From positions 4,088,164 through 4,152,163 of the forward strand of contig NW_019091361.1 of assembly GCF_001949145.1 (NCBI RefSeq): a DNA stretch of 64,000 bases. The letters are read 5' to 3'. The DNA comes from Acanthaster planci (lineage: Eukaryota; Echinodermata; Asteroidea; Valvatida; Acanthasteridae). This document shows positions 51,101-63,100 of this stretch, piece by piece; the stretch's first letter is position 1, and each line of letters opens with the position of its first letter. The notes beneath the pieces were generated by a model. The model was given only the letters and a program-made list of their open reading frames with translations. It made no database searches and was not told where the DNA came from. The position numbers and the translations under genes were made by a program.

Positions 51101-54100
51101 TAAAATTGTCCGTTTAAATGCAGAGCCAAAACTTCAGCAGAAAATTTGGAACCTGAATCAAAGTTTGACACAAGACAAGGAACAGTCTCTATGCACATTG
51201 TTAGGTTAAGGTATTAAAAGAAAATCCAACCAACCTTTCTTTTGATTCTTTAAATGTATATTCTTTGACCTTGTATAAACTATGTTGTTTTGATTCGTGC
51301 TGGTGTAGGCACAGGGATAGTACTCAGACAGACCCCATCGAGATTGTGATGGTGCTCCTGGAAGCCATGAAGGGACAGCAGGTGGACACCCAGGACAAGT
51401 TTGGGCAGACTCCCCTGCACTGGGCCGCCTACAGGGGGGCCACCATCTCGGCCATGAACATCGCTGAGGTATTTCAAGATTGCATCCCCTGAAATATCCC
51501 TCTCGTGTCGAGGACAGTCTCCACGATTGAATACTTTAATATTTTTTACTGTTTTTGATCAGGGTCACTGTTGAAGTTTTGCCCATGAGTTCATGATATG
51601 ATTTAACAGGCATCTTGCACTCAGTGCTGTTTTAGAGGATTTTTATGAAGGAAAATTCACAAGTGTCGTTGTTGTCATTTCTAGCAGGTTTAGTAAACTT
51701 TCTTATGCTTTTCAGCCTAGACATTTTGTCACATTTTTCCAGTAGGAAAGGTTATTGGTCCCTTTGTTTCTAAAAGGCATTCTGTCGAACTTAATGCTTA
51801 AGTTTCATAACATTAGTGTTTGTATGACTTCAAGACATCGGTTGAAAAGTTCCTTGAGGCTTGGCAAGATAAGAAATGCATTGGTAAGATGTAGAAAATG
51901 TGGGACGGTTCCCCCCTCTCCCAGCTCCTTCAGCAACGAGTGAGACTCAAAACCCACCAACTGATACCATCCAGGAACGAGCCAATTGTAGGTCCAGTCT
52001 GCTGGGTAGTATTACATCGCTAGGCCCCCCCCCACCATGCCCTTACTTCCCACGTGTCCTCTAGTGTGTAGTAAGGATGAGGAGTGTTGGTCTCCGCTGG
52101 TATATCTGAGCGCAAGTACAAGGATGGCCTCAGATTTCAAACAGCATTTCATCTGTGACCCTTTATGAAATAAATTGGAGCAGCGAAACAAAGTGAAATC
52201 CTCCCTTTGTGCTGTTTGGTACAGAGAATCAAGGACTTCAACGTCAAAGACAACAACGGCAACACGCCTCTGGCTATGGCTGCCCTAGGCGGCAATGACA
52301 GGTGAGTTCAGCCTCCAAACCAACTTCAGAAAAGGTCTCTGATTAGAAGTTCCTTTATTCTTGATATTACATTACTTTGGAGTGCTCCAAGCCTACCTTC
52401 AAGCCATTGAAGCGAGTCCTCAAAACACACCTATTTGGCAGATTCCCCTTTTGGGGGGGGGGGCTTTTTTTTTCATTTAAATGGTATATGTTATTTGGCA
52501 TATCTTGCAAAATTGCAAAAATGGCAGCAAGAAAAATATATGAAGTGATCTTGCAAATGTGCATTGTTGATTGCATTAAACATCAGAGAATGCAACAGGC
52601 TGACTGAAAGTTCAGATGGAAGATGCCACCTCAAACCCCCCCCCCAAAAAATAACTTTTTAAGACGAGTGACGACCTCATGCGGTGATGGAAAATGGTAT
52701 AAAGTGCAATGTTTTACATTAGCACACGACACATAGGCGCGTCTGTCAATGAATATCCACCATAGCAAAAGTACTCGCCAAAGAATTGATGACGTGACAA
52801 GGAAGTGCAGCATCAACCGTGCCCGTCCATCTGTGATGTCATGCCTAGCAAGCCCTCTGATCAGAACGTCCTCTGTGAACAGTATCTGGAGAAAATTGCT
52901 CAGGTTTCTAATCACGATGTTTCATTGCCCTAAACATGCACTGTGTCCAATCTCATATACGGCCCCATTGAAAACAACCGTTTGATTTCTGGATCATGTG
53001 GAACTCCTCCATTCCTTACTGCGGCAATGGGCCCTCTGGGTCCATCAGTCATGCTTGACCAAGAGACTCATTAAAATTTGCTCGCTTCCTCAGTGTGGCC
53101 ATCATGCTGATCCAGAAGGGGGCCAGCATCAACACCATGGTCACCTACGTGCCCAAGGAGCTGGAGGAGAAGAAGAGCGGGGAGCCCCAGCCCTACACCT
53201 GGCAGTGGAAGCCCCTGGTCAAGCCCCCGCTGGCCCCCGTCAAGGCCTCCTTCTTCCAGGCGGTGGTGAGCGAGGGCTGGCAAGGGGTGGTCTACCTCAT
53301 GATGGACCGACTCCAGAAGTTTGGCCTGTCCTACATCAACGTCATCCAGGTGTGTTTGCCGAGGCTCGCCGAGAGAAAGCACCTCTGCTAATTTACAGCA
53401 GATCTAGTATTCAAACTTTTTGGGGGGGGGAGGGCAGAAATTAATTTTTTTTAGGGGGTCGGTTTCTTCTGTTCAATTTTAGTTAGTCAAAATGTGGAAC
53501 TTTTTTAGAAGTTTCTTGATGAAAGGAAGGTAAAATTACTGGAAATCCTTTTTCTCCCTCTCTTTCTCTCACTCTTCCCCTTTTTCGTGGAGGGAAGGGG
53601 CAGTGGCCCCCCGGAACTGGCCGCACTGCTGAAAATGACCAATTTGCATTGACTGAAACATAAGCCCACAGACGTTTCACAGAACTATTAAGTCCTCACT
53701 CATAAGTGATGTTCTCTCATGATGTAACTGCAGACTTTCCATCTAGCTTGCAGAGCTTCAAATCTTACTTCAATTTACATTTTATCAATTTGTGACGAGT
53801 CAGTAGGACTTCTAAATGATTTCATATGCCCGATCAGTGTTTTCATCCTGTTTTCCTCGGAAATTTCTAAAACTGTGGAATTTACACGATAAGTTGAAAT
53901 CAGATGGGTCTGGTCTGAAGTAAAAACAATATAAGCTTCAAACATTTTCGTGCTCACAATTTTCTTACGGCAGGCTATCCTGGAGGCGCAGAAATTCCAG
54001 CTAGCCAGCACGATGGTCCGTAAGCAGCGAGACGCTCAGAAACTCCAACAGACCAATCGTAGGGCCCGTAGCTTACTCCACCTGCTGTCCATGCATGCCG

Positions 54101-57100
54101 TGTCACCTAATTGGGCAAACCTCTATGAGCAGGTACACGGCCCATGGCCCTTTCATGTGTTCACCTCTTTATATTCTAAGTTCCTATTTGACATTTTGTG
54201 ATTTTTAGAATGAGTTGCTTTTTTATTCCTCTTTAGGTGTTTATTTGCTGTAATTTGAATCTAATGAACAAAAATATAACCTGTCTTGGGCTTCATCCTG
54301 AGGTATTTTTGGTGTCCACACCTCAGCTCTGTACCATTGAAGATGTCTGACAGTGGAATTGTTGCGAGATGACACTATCTTAATAGGCTTCGGAGAGGGA
54401 AGCATGCTCATGCGAGGCACACCTGTGAGGGCGTATGCTGTATGCATGCATACATTGTACACCACCTGTGCCCTGCCTGATCTGACCAGGTGGTTTATTG
54501 TGGTGATCCCAGCTGAACTTGTGTATATATTTGAATACCTTGTCAACGTGCAGTGAAGTTTCAGGAAGTGAACTTTCCAAAAATACTGTTTGTGCATTGT
54601 TACCATCCATCCTTTAAGAGTCATCCGTTTTTCTTTTGCTTTTATGAGGTTTGCAACCATGTAGCAGTTTCATAACAATTCAGCACTGATACCTCATGTT
54701 TTCCACCAGATTGCCACTTCTTTGTTTAACCGAGGAGGGAAGCTGTTTGCCAGGGACGACAAGGGCTGCACCCCACTCCACTATGTGGCCGCCAACCAGA
54801 ATGCTGCTCTCTGCAAGCTCTTTGCTGGTACACGCTCCATACATAGTTTCATTTATCCTTGTAATCTTTGGCCTTGCCGTTTGAAATGAACTCTTAAAGC
54901 TGAGCGTTCCCCTCTTTCACGGTTGGTTCTTCCCTGGTATCCATCCGTGCGTGAATACAGATAGTTGGGCTGGTGCATTTGTCACTGAAGTGCCATCTTC
55001 ACAGCATTTGATGCTTCGGTGAACAATTCATGGAACAGTTAGAATCCCAGTGATTCACTGGTACCCCTGGACACCGGTGATCCCATTTCCTTAAGCTTAA
55101 CTCAGGGTGGATTGTTTTTGCCACATGCCCTGAGGGTCATTAGTTCCACAATGGGTCTTAGCAGGAAGCCACCCATAGTGCTTTGCAGTTTTTGCATTTC
55201 CTTCACAAAAGAAATCTGAAAAGGATCCAATGAGGTGATAGATTTGAGTAGATTCCAGTGAGTAAATAGTGACTAGTTTGATATGCAGGTGTTGAAGGGA
55301 AATCTGTGTTATGTTTTGCTTTGTATTCAAAAGAAGCGTTTTCTTGTTTGTGTTCAGAGAAAGACCCCAATGGGTTCAAGAATTGCCTCAACTGTTCTGA
55401 CCATAGAGGGCGCACTCCTCTAGCAGCCGTCTTCTGGAATCTGAATTTTGATGCGTCCACCAAGGAAGTTATCAGGTTCGTCTGGTTTGGCACAGAATGT
55501 TTGTTCACTTAAACTCGCCATCTGACCTAAGGATGATGAACAACTCATGATTGATTCTTGGTATTTTTAATGTATTTTTGTCCATTGTACAAGTTACCCT
55601 GGGGGTGACAAAATGGCAGATAAAGTAAACCAACAATTGTAATTGTAAATCTGCACAAATGTTTGGTTTATTTCTGGATACTTCAATTTCCAAAGGCAAG
55701 GAAAGAATGACTGATGATTGCTTTTCACTGTTCCCAACCCCAACATCAGACAAAAATGGTGGCGGTTAGTTTCTGTGTTTAACTAAATCATGTGTTTTCT
55801 TTCTTGAATATGGTGCTGTTTTCCAGACTTTTCACCAAATCAGGACCCAGCCTCAACTTCTGCGCTGCGCTGCCCAACGTGGAGTCGGGCTGGCTGAAGC
55901 ATAAGAAGCCGGCCGAGAGTCTTGAGGCCTGGTACCATGGCCACTCGGACCGGTCGGTACCCCGTAGCCCACTTCTCATTCACATGCATGTGGACAACTT
56001 TGAGGCTTGCAAGTTCTTGCTGAAGAACGGAGCCAGCTGCAACTATGCCGACGAGAACCGCCTGACGCCGCTCATGCATGCTGTCAAACTGGTAAGCAGG
56101 GCTGGTCCACCTCGTATCATCACCAAACCTTAACCGGTGTTTTTTTTTTACTTCGCTCTGTGTCATCCTTGCCAGGATAGCCAGTGCTCTTATCTTGTCA
56201 CTGTTAAGAGGTACTATAAGTTTTGAGAGATCCATTAACCACTTCGCACCGGGGGCATTTATAAATGTTGATTCTGCTGGGTCGGGATATTTTTCATTTT
56301 TTTCAGTTTTCAAAATTCCTTAATTAAAAATTCATATCTTCATTTACAAGACGCTTACATCCATACGAAGGATTGTCTGGTGGCTACTCTAATCTGAATG
56401 AAAATATCTATTGACACCGGAGTATTTCAGTCAGGCCTGGAGCCTTGTAAAAAGAGCCCAGATTGTGCGATGTTACGTAATTTTCTTTTGTCCCCGAACC
56501 TGCCACAGTGCGCGACTGACATCTTTTCAGTAGAGCATGATAGTTGACCCCTGATGGCGTGCTTCCGGGACCCTTGGATAGGAAGAATAACATGCAAAGA
56601 TTTTAGAATTTGTAATATTTTTTCGTTCAGTTACTTCTTAAAAAATGCAACCCGGAAAAGGGGCTTTGGAAATATTTGCTAGTATATCGATTTATAGAAA
56701 CTGAAAAATCACCTGACCTAAAAGAGAAATATCCTGCCAAAAATTGACCTGTCACTTCCGAAAATTTAAAATACATGCAGAACAGTGCAATGCGACAGTC
56801 TCATATACAGATGAATATTCACAGTTTGAAATTTTATGGTTGTCCGTCGGTAAAAACAGAAAAAAAAGAACAAAATATTTCACACAGTCTTATAATAAGT
56901 AGTAAACTTAAAGCAATATTCTACTTCAATTACAAAAGATTCTAATCTTTTATCTAACCTTTGCTGACACCAAGTGTGTGATGTCAACTAAACGGAATCT
57001 GGAACCTATTGACTGCAAGGAGGTAAATCTTTGCAACATTGTACAATCTCGTTTTCACGTAAGCACGAGCAGCGAAAACAAACGTGTATGAACATGGAGA

Positions 57101-60100
57101 CCTACCGGTAGGTACGATATCGCCGGAAGTGAAAGGTCATTTAGAAAATTTGTGTTTTACTTATCTCGATGTAATTTTCCTAAATATTGCTTGAGGAAGA
57201 CAAAGGTAAAATTCCAACATGAGTGTTGCATGGCCTGGTTTCAGTTAGGAATTATTCGTCCAAAAATTATCGAACGTGATGGGACGGCTCAATGTAAAAT
57301 TCCCATAGGGGGACCGCACGAGGGTTCCGGAAGCTCCCTGCGTGACCTTTTACTCTCCGGCTCTATAGGGGCCAGATTAGCGTGCAGCGGTACTGTGTGG
57401 CTCATCGCTGCAGTGGTGGAGTGCTTTTGTCCTGGTAGTAATCCCCTCGCGCTGAATGCCAAAAACGGTATCAAAACAAGGCAGGATTATCTCCACTATT
57501 GAGAGTGAAAAAATGTTTGGTAATTCCCAGCAGCCTGGTCTTTTGCTACGAGTAGGGGCTTTTGTTACAGAGCCCAGTTTTCTTTGTCCTATTTCGAAGA
57601 CCCCAGAAGATTATGTGTCCGAAACCGGGCTCCCCGGCAACAAGTGGTTAAATTTGTCTGCAAGGCTTCCGTGACTGTCGGGTCCCAGCAATAGGGTCTG
57701 TTTTTTTCCATGTGACAGCTGCATGTTTGTCTGCAAATGGCAGATATAACTATGGCCAGCCATCAGTACAAGAAGTGACAGAATCCACTTGAGAAATCTC
57801 AAACAGCCATCAAAACATTAAACATGTTCACTCAATACTAGAAAGTACAATCCGTTTTAAAAGTAACAGGGCAACTGTTCATCTTCAAGTAAAATCTGAA
57901 ACCGACTATGCTGCCCATATGCTTGCAAAGCACTTGCGAAGCAACAGTGGGTTAACAGCTGAAGGCGCAGGCAGTCTGTGATTCTCAGGACAGATGCTCC
58001 ACTGATGCTTGCCTAGCAGGGGAATTTGCTGAGCATAATTTTCTGCTTCACAGCCCTCAGAACTTACCCTTTGAGGTCATAAATTTTTAGTTTATCGGTT
58101 TGTAAAAGCAATGTTGTCTTTACTCTTCTCGCTGTTTCAGAATGAAATAGATTTGGTGAAGCTCCTTCTGGACCATGACTTTGACCCCGATGAAGCAAGC
58201 AAGAGAGCCAAACCCAAGGGGCCGGAAACTCTCTCAGCGTGGGCCACCAACATCTGGGAGCAGAAAAGTAATATAGCCGAGCAGCTAAGCATAGAAAAAT
58301 CATTTCTGGGGCATAGGCTGGTGCCCTGCCATTTCATTGAGGGCAGGTGACTATGCAAAAATAGAGTATGATGCACGCATCCACTTTCAATCAGAAATTT
58401 CAAATTGAATCGTGTGGTTTGCAATCTACAAAGAAGAGCTGGTGTCTTCGGGTCAAATTTTTCATGAATATTGATATTAACTACTGGAAAATTAGAAAAT
58501 CAGCAAAATAGGTTCAGAGAATTTTGACTGATTATAAAAACGGGAGGAATTCCTCCCATTTTATAGTCTGGTCTAGAGACCAGACTATACTCAGGCATAA
58601 ACAAGCCATCAGCCAAAATGCCATGAGTATGGTCTCTGACTGTTTCTCAGCTGAGTGTTGCTTTGCGCGCACACTTACTGAAGGAGTGCACTCTGGTCCA
58701 TTAAACTGAGCGTCTTGATTTGGAAAGGAAAGATACTCCACTTCTCCAAAGATCAAACCCAACGAACCAAAATACCAGCTTAGTTTGTACCGTGTTTGTT
58801 GAGTTTTTGTGTGTGTGTGTGTGTGTGGTATTGCCTGAATTCTGGACTTTTCCCAAATAGCGTGGCTGTCCCAATTGCTGGCCGTGTCAATTTGTACACA
58901 GCACATTGGCACTAATGACGTGTATTACAACCTTTTCTAGTGCCCGTGGAGTATCAGGCAGAAACTTCACAACCAGCATACATGCTAGCTCTAGCATCTG
59001 CAACAGAGGGTTGTATTTAATCGTAGAACCTGAAATACATACTGAATTGGTCGTTGGTAAGGACCCCTGAGTTTAAAAATGTGAAATACTGTGAGGCGTA
59101 TGATATTCCGTCATCACTTTCTGTCATCGCTCATCAGTGCAATCAGATCCTGAGGAATGGTTTCAGCCTTGCCTTGTTCTGCCATATCTCCTCACAGAGT
59201 CGAGTCTCACCCAGAAAGAAGAGACAGGAGGCATCGAGACAGAAGATTATGATCCTGTCCAAGATGAGGACGAGGAAGATGAAGAAAATCCCGAAGATGA
59301 AGACGAAGACCCTGAGGAAGTCAAAGTCAGTCTTTTCCCGGGGAAAGTTAAGAAGCCGAATTCGTTGTCTAGAGGTAGGTCTAGGTCCTTGTGCCATTAG
59401 AAATGTGCGGAGATGCACTGACATTAGACATAGCCGTAGCTCTTAAGTAACTGCTGTTAACCCCCCAGAGGCTGGTGGACGTAATCCTGAGTTGCTGTTA
59501 ACTTGTGAAGCATTTTTGTTGGCAGTTTTGTAGCAGAGTCTACGCCCAAGTCTGGGCATGGATCCATTCACAAGTTCTGTCACAAGACCACTCGTAGGTA
59601 GCAAGGGGAACAAAGACGAAGAAACACAAGAATCTTTTCAGTGGCCTTGTGACCTGGCTTGAGACTGGAAAATTTGTTGTGGACGTGTGATTGGACGCAT
59701 GATGGACTCAACTACAAGGCAGGGCAGTTATGAAGCAAAGCTTTGTTTAGTGCTTGGGTGGAAAAGTCCATCTATTGAATGTCTCCCTGTTCATGCACAT
59801 TTGTTTTCACTCCCTGTGCTTACGTGAAAACGCGATTGTAAAACATTGCAAAGATTTACCTCCCCGTAGTCGATGGGTTCCACGTTCAGTAAAGGTTAAA
59901 TGGAATATGAGAATCTTTTGTAAAGGTAGATTATTGCTTTAACTTTATCACCTTATAAATGAAAAAGGGTTTGAGATATTTTGATCTATTTTTATTTCGG
60001 CTTTTACTGAGACACTAGTAAGACTATAATAAAATTTCAAAAGGTAAATATGGGACACGTCGTCTTCGGGGTTCAGAGTGTTTGGGTGGTGTTCATTTGC

Positions 60101-63100
60101 AATGATAGCATGCTGCTTCCATAAACTTTTCACTGTGCTGCTTGCCGTTCAGCCCAGGAGGCCAAGCCGAAATTCGTCAAGACCAGTGACCTGGACGTGA
60201 ATGCAGCAGACCTGTTGGGCCGCACTGCCATCCACTACGTGGCGAAGGCCTGCACCTACGGCACCTGGGAGAACGTCAAGCTGCTGGAGCTCCTGGCCCA
60301 GCAGGGCGCCCGGACCACGGGCCAGGACAAGCAGGGCAAGACGCCCCTGGACTACGCCCTGGAGACGCGGTCAGGAAGGGTGGCTGATGTCTTGCAGCGA
60401 TTACAGGGAGTGGAAGAAGCCAAATGGGTAAGTATACCCCGCCTTCACCGCCAGCGGAAGATGTTAGCCCCCCATGCCCACACCCCCACCCCAAAAAATT
60501 CCCCTATTCTCCTGATCAAGATCACCCAAAATTTCAAAGGGGGGCCGTCCATAAAGGATGGGGAGATTGGCATCTTGCATTGAATTGTAAGTGTGTGTTA
60601 GAGGAGGGGGCAGGTCAGAATTGCTGCATAAGTTTACAAGTGGTGGGGGGGTCAAACGACTCAGTGTTTGATATGTAAGCACCTTATGGTTGGTCCGAAA
60701 ATCTACGCCAAATTGGTAAGTACAAATCAACTGACCAGGGGTGCCAAAACTGATGGACACCAGTCTATCGATTTTTGGAGATGCATCTTGAAATCGGTCA
60801 AGGAGGCAATTCCAAGGAGAGTTGTTTTTGTAACGGACGTGCACAGTAAGCCTTTTGCAACTTAAATTTGAAAAGAATGTGGTACACTGAATTCTCTGTA
60901 CTAAAGACACTGTTGCTATACCTTGTGATTCATGGCAAGGTTTTGCTTAGTTTCATAAAAGACGCCTTGCACCAACACACTGTATCCAATGGATAAGAAG
61001 GATACAAAGGAACCTGTCTATTCCAGAGAAGGTGGTCACTGTGCGAAAGCTTGCCTCAAATCACGAGGTGTAGCAACAATGTCTATAGTCTGGGGAATAC
61101 AACTTTTTATATTGATGTGCAATCAGAGAACACAGTGTATCAGATTTTATTCAAATTTAACTCGCAAAAGGCTTATTAGATATATGCATTCTGTATGGTA
61201 AAATCTTTTGTTGAGTCCAGTACGTGCAAATGCACCACAAATTTGCTGCTGGAATCCTTTTTTTCAACCTGTGCCCAAACAAAGATCCTTCTGTCCCTCC
61301 CAGGTCAAGCCCAAGCCCGTGCAGCGTTCCTGGACGGACGGCATCACCTTCCCGTCACCCAAGCCCAACTTCAAAGCTGATGCCGAGGCCATGCTGAAGC
61401 AGCTGGAGGCCGAGTGGGAAACGGACACAGCTGAAGAAACGGAGGAGAAGGTCCCGACGCCGGTCGACGAGGCGTCAGGCATGACAGAAGGAGGGTAGGT
61501 TGGATTTCTCAGCTGATCAGAATTTTTCTTTACTTTTGTTGCATCCGACAAAGTGAAGCTCTAAAGATTTGAATTGCTTTGTTATTCAACCACTTGCGAA
61601 GGATATCATTTCACAACAACCTGGAACCATCAAGTATTATTTTAAGTGAAAAATCAGAAAGTTTGAAATTACGAAATGACGTGACCACTTTTCTGTAAAG
61701 TAAATGGTACACCACAAAACAGTTAACCCCAGAGGACATTTCTACTCGAGTTTTCGTATGTTTTTGCCTGTATTGCTATACACTCTGAGGCAATGCCGCA
61801 AAGTAGTGTTTGCTGCGAAAAAGAAGCTTTGGTCAGGGAACCATGCACAGTCAGCCCCCACAGACTAGTCAGATTCTCTCTATGCCGACAAAGCCATAGT
61901 AAACCCCTGAAGCCAAAGGGCAAATAGAAATCATTTGAAAGTTTGCAACTATCTACGGAACCGTCACAGGAAAATGTTCCACAATTACATGTCCACAAGC
62001 ACAAAGTGTTGAAAGAGTTTTAAATAGCTTGCATGTAAAATAAATGTCATTTGCCTCTTGCTTTAACTTTTGTCATCTGAAAGCTTCCTAAAACCTACAA
62101 AAGCCAACGCTGTGCTGTTAATTGTTGTGTTAGAGCTCAGGCAGTAAAGTCACTGTAAGCAGAGCAGAGGAAAGATTTCCCTTTAACATGCCCTTATCAA
62201 ATACTCCAATCAAATCCTTGAAGAAACCCTAGGGAAATCAAGAATGAAGGTTGGTGGCTACTTAGTAAGTTTTGGTACATGCCTGAGATTCCATTCAGTA
62301 GAGAGCCATCTTGTCTCATTAAGTTAGTTGGCACTGCATGTATCTTATTGGTTTCCTGTGACACAGGGTTGTTCTAACTGATGAAAACCAGGACATTCCG
62401 TACAGCGTGACACTGACTAAAGTGGATGTCAAGTACGGTGTTTATGGCATGAACAACTTCTACGTGATGCAGGTAACGTTTACCAGACTGTTTTACTTGA
62501 CTGGCCTCTCTGCCGTAAAATTGCCAAACACAAGTGTAAGCAGAATGTTTGGTTTTTCCCTTTGGCAACTGAAGTTAATGGAGTTAACGGTTGTTTTTTG
62601 TACATTGCACCTGTCACGTTTTCTTTTCTAGCATAGATGCCCACATTTGTCTTAAATTGAAACACTGGGCATCTGAGTTGCTGAAATATTTAGGTTACCA
62701 CTCCTGGGGGGGGGATTCCTGTCATGAGTGGTGGGCATGGGCATCACTGGGAGGGGGAAGCGCTTGCCCATCCCCGGGGGGGAACAAGAGGAGAAATAAA
62801 AAGGGGAAAAAGAAAAGTAAAAGTGAAGGACGCCAATGAGGAGGAGACAAGGGGTACAAAGTAGCCTATTTGCATGGAAGAAATCGTAATAGGCCCCTTT
62901 CTACCATTAAAGGTTTTTCACTTTGCTGCTGAGGAGTGCTTAGCACCCCTCCCCTGCTCCCTGGCCCAAATCCTGGTGACGCCCACGGCTGTGGATTTTA
63001 CTGAAACCGTTACGAAGAAGTAGTACCAAGTGTGTCCATTTTGTTTCATCCGTTGTGATTTTGAGAATTGAGAATGCGTCACGCTCTCTTCCCCATCCCG

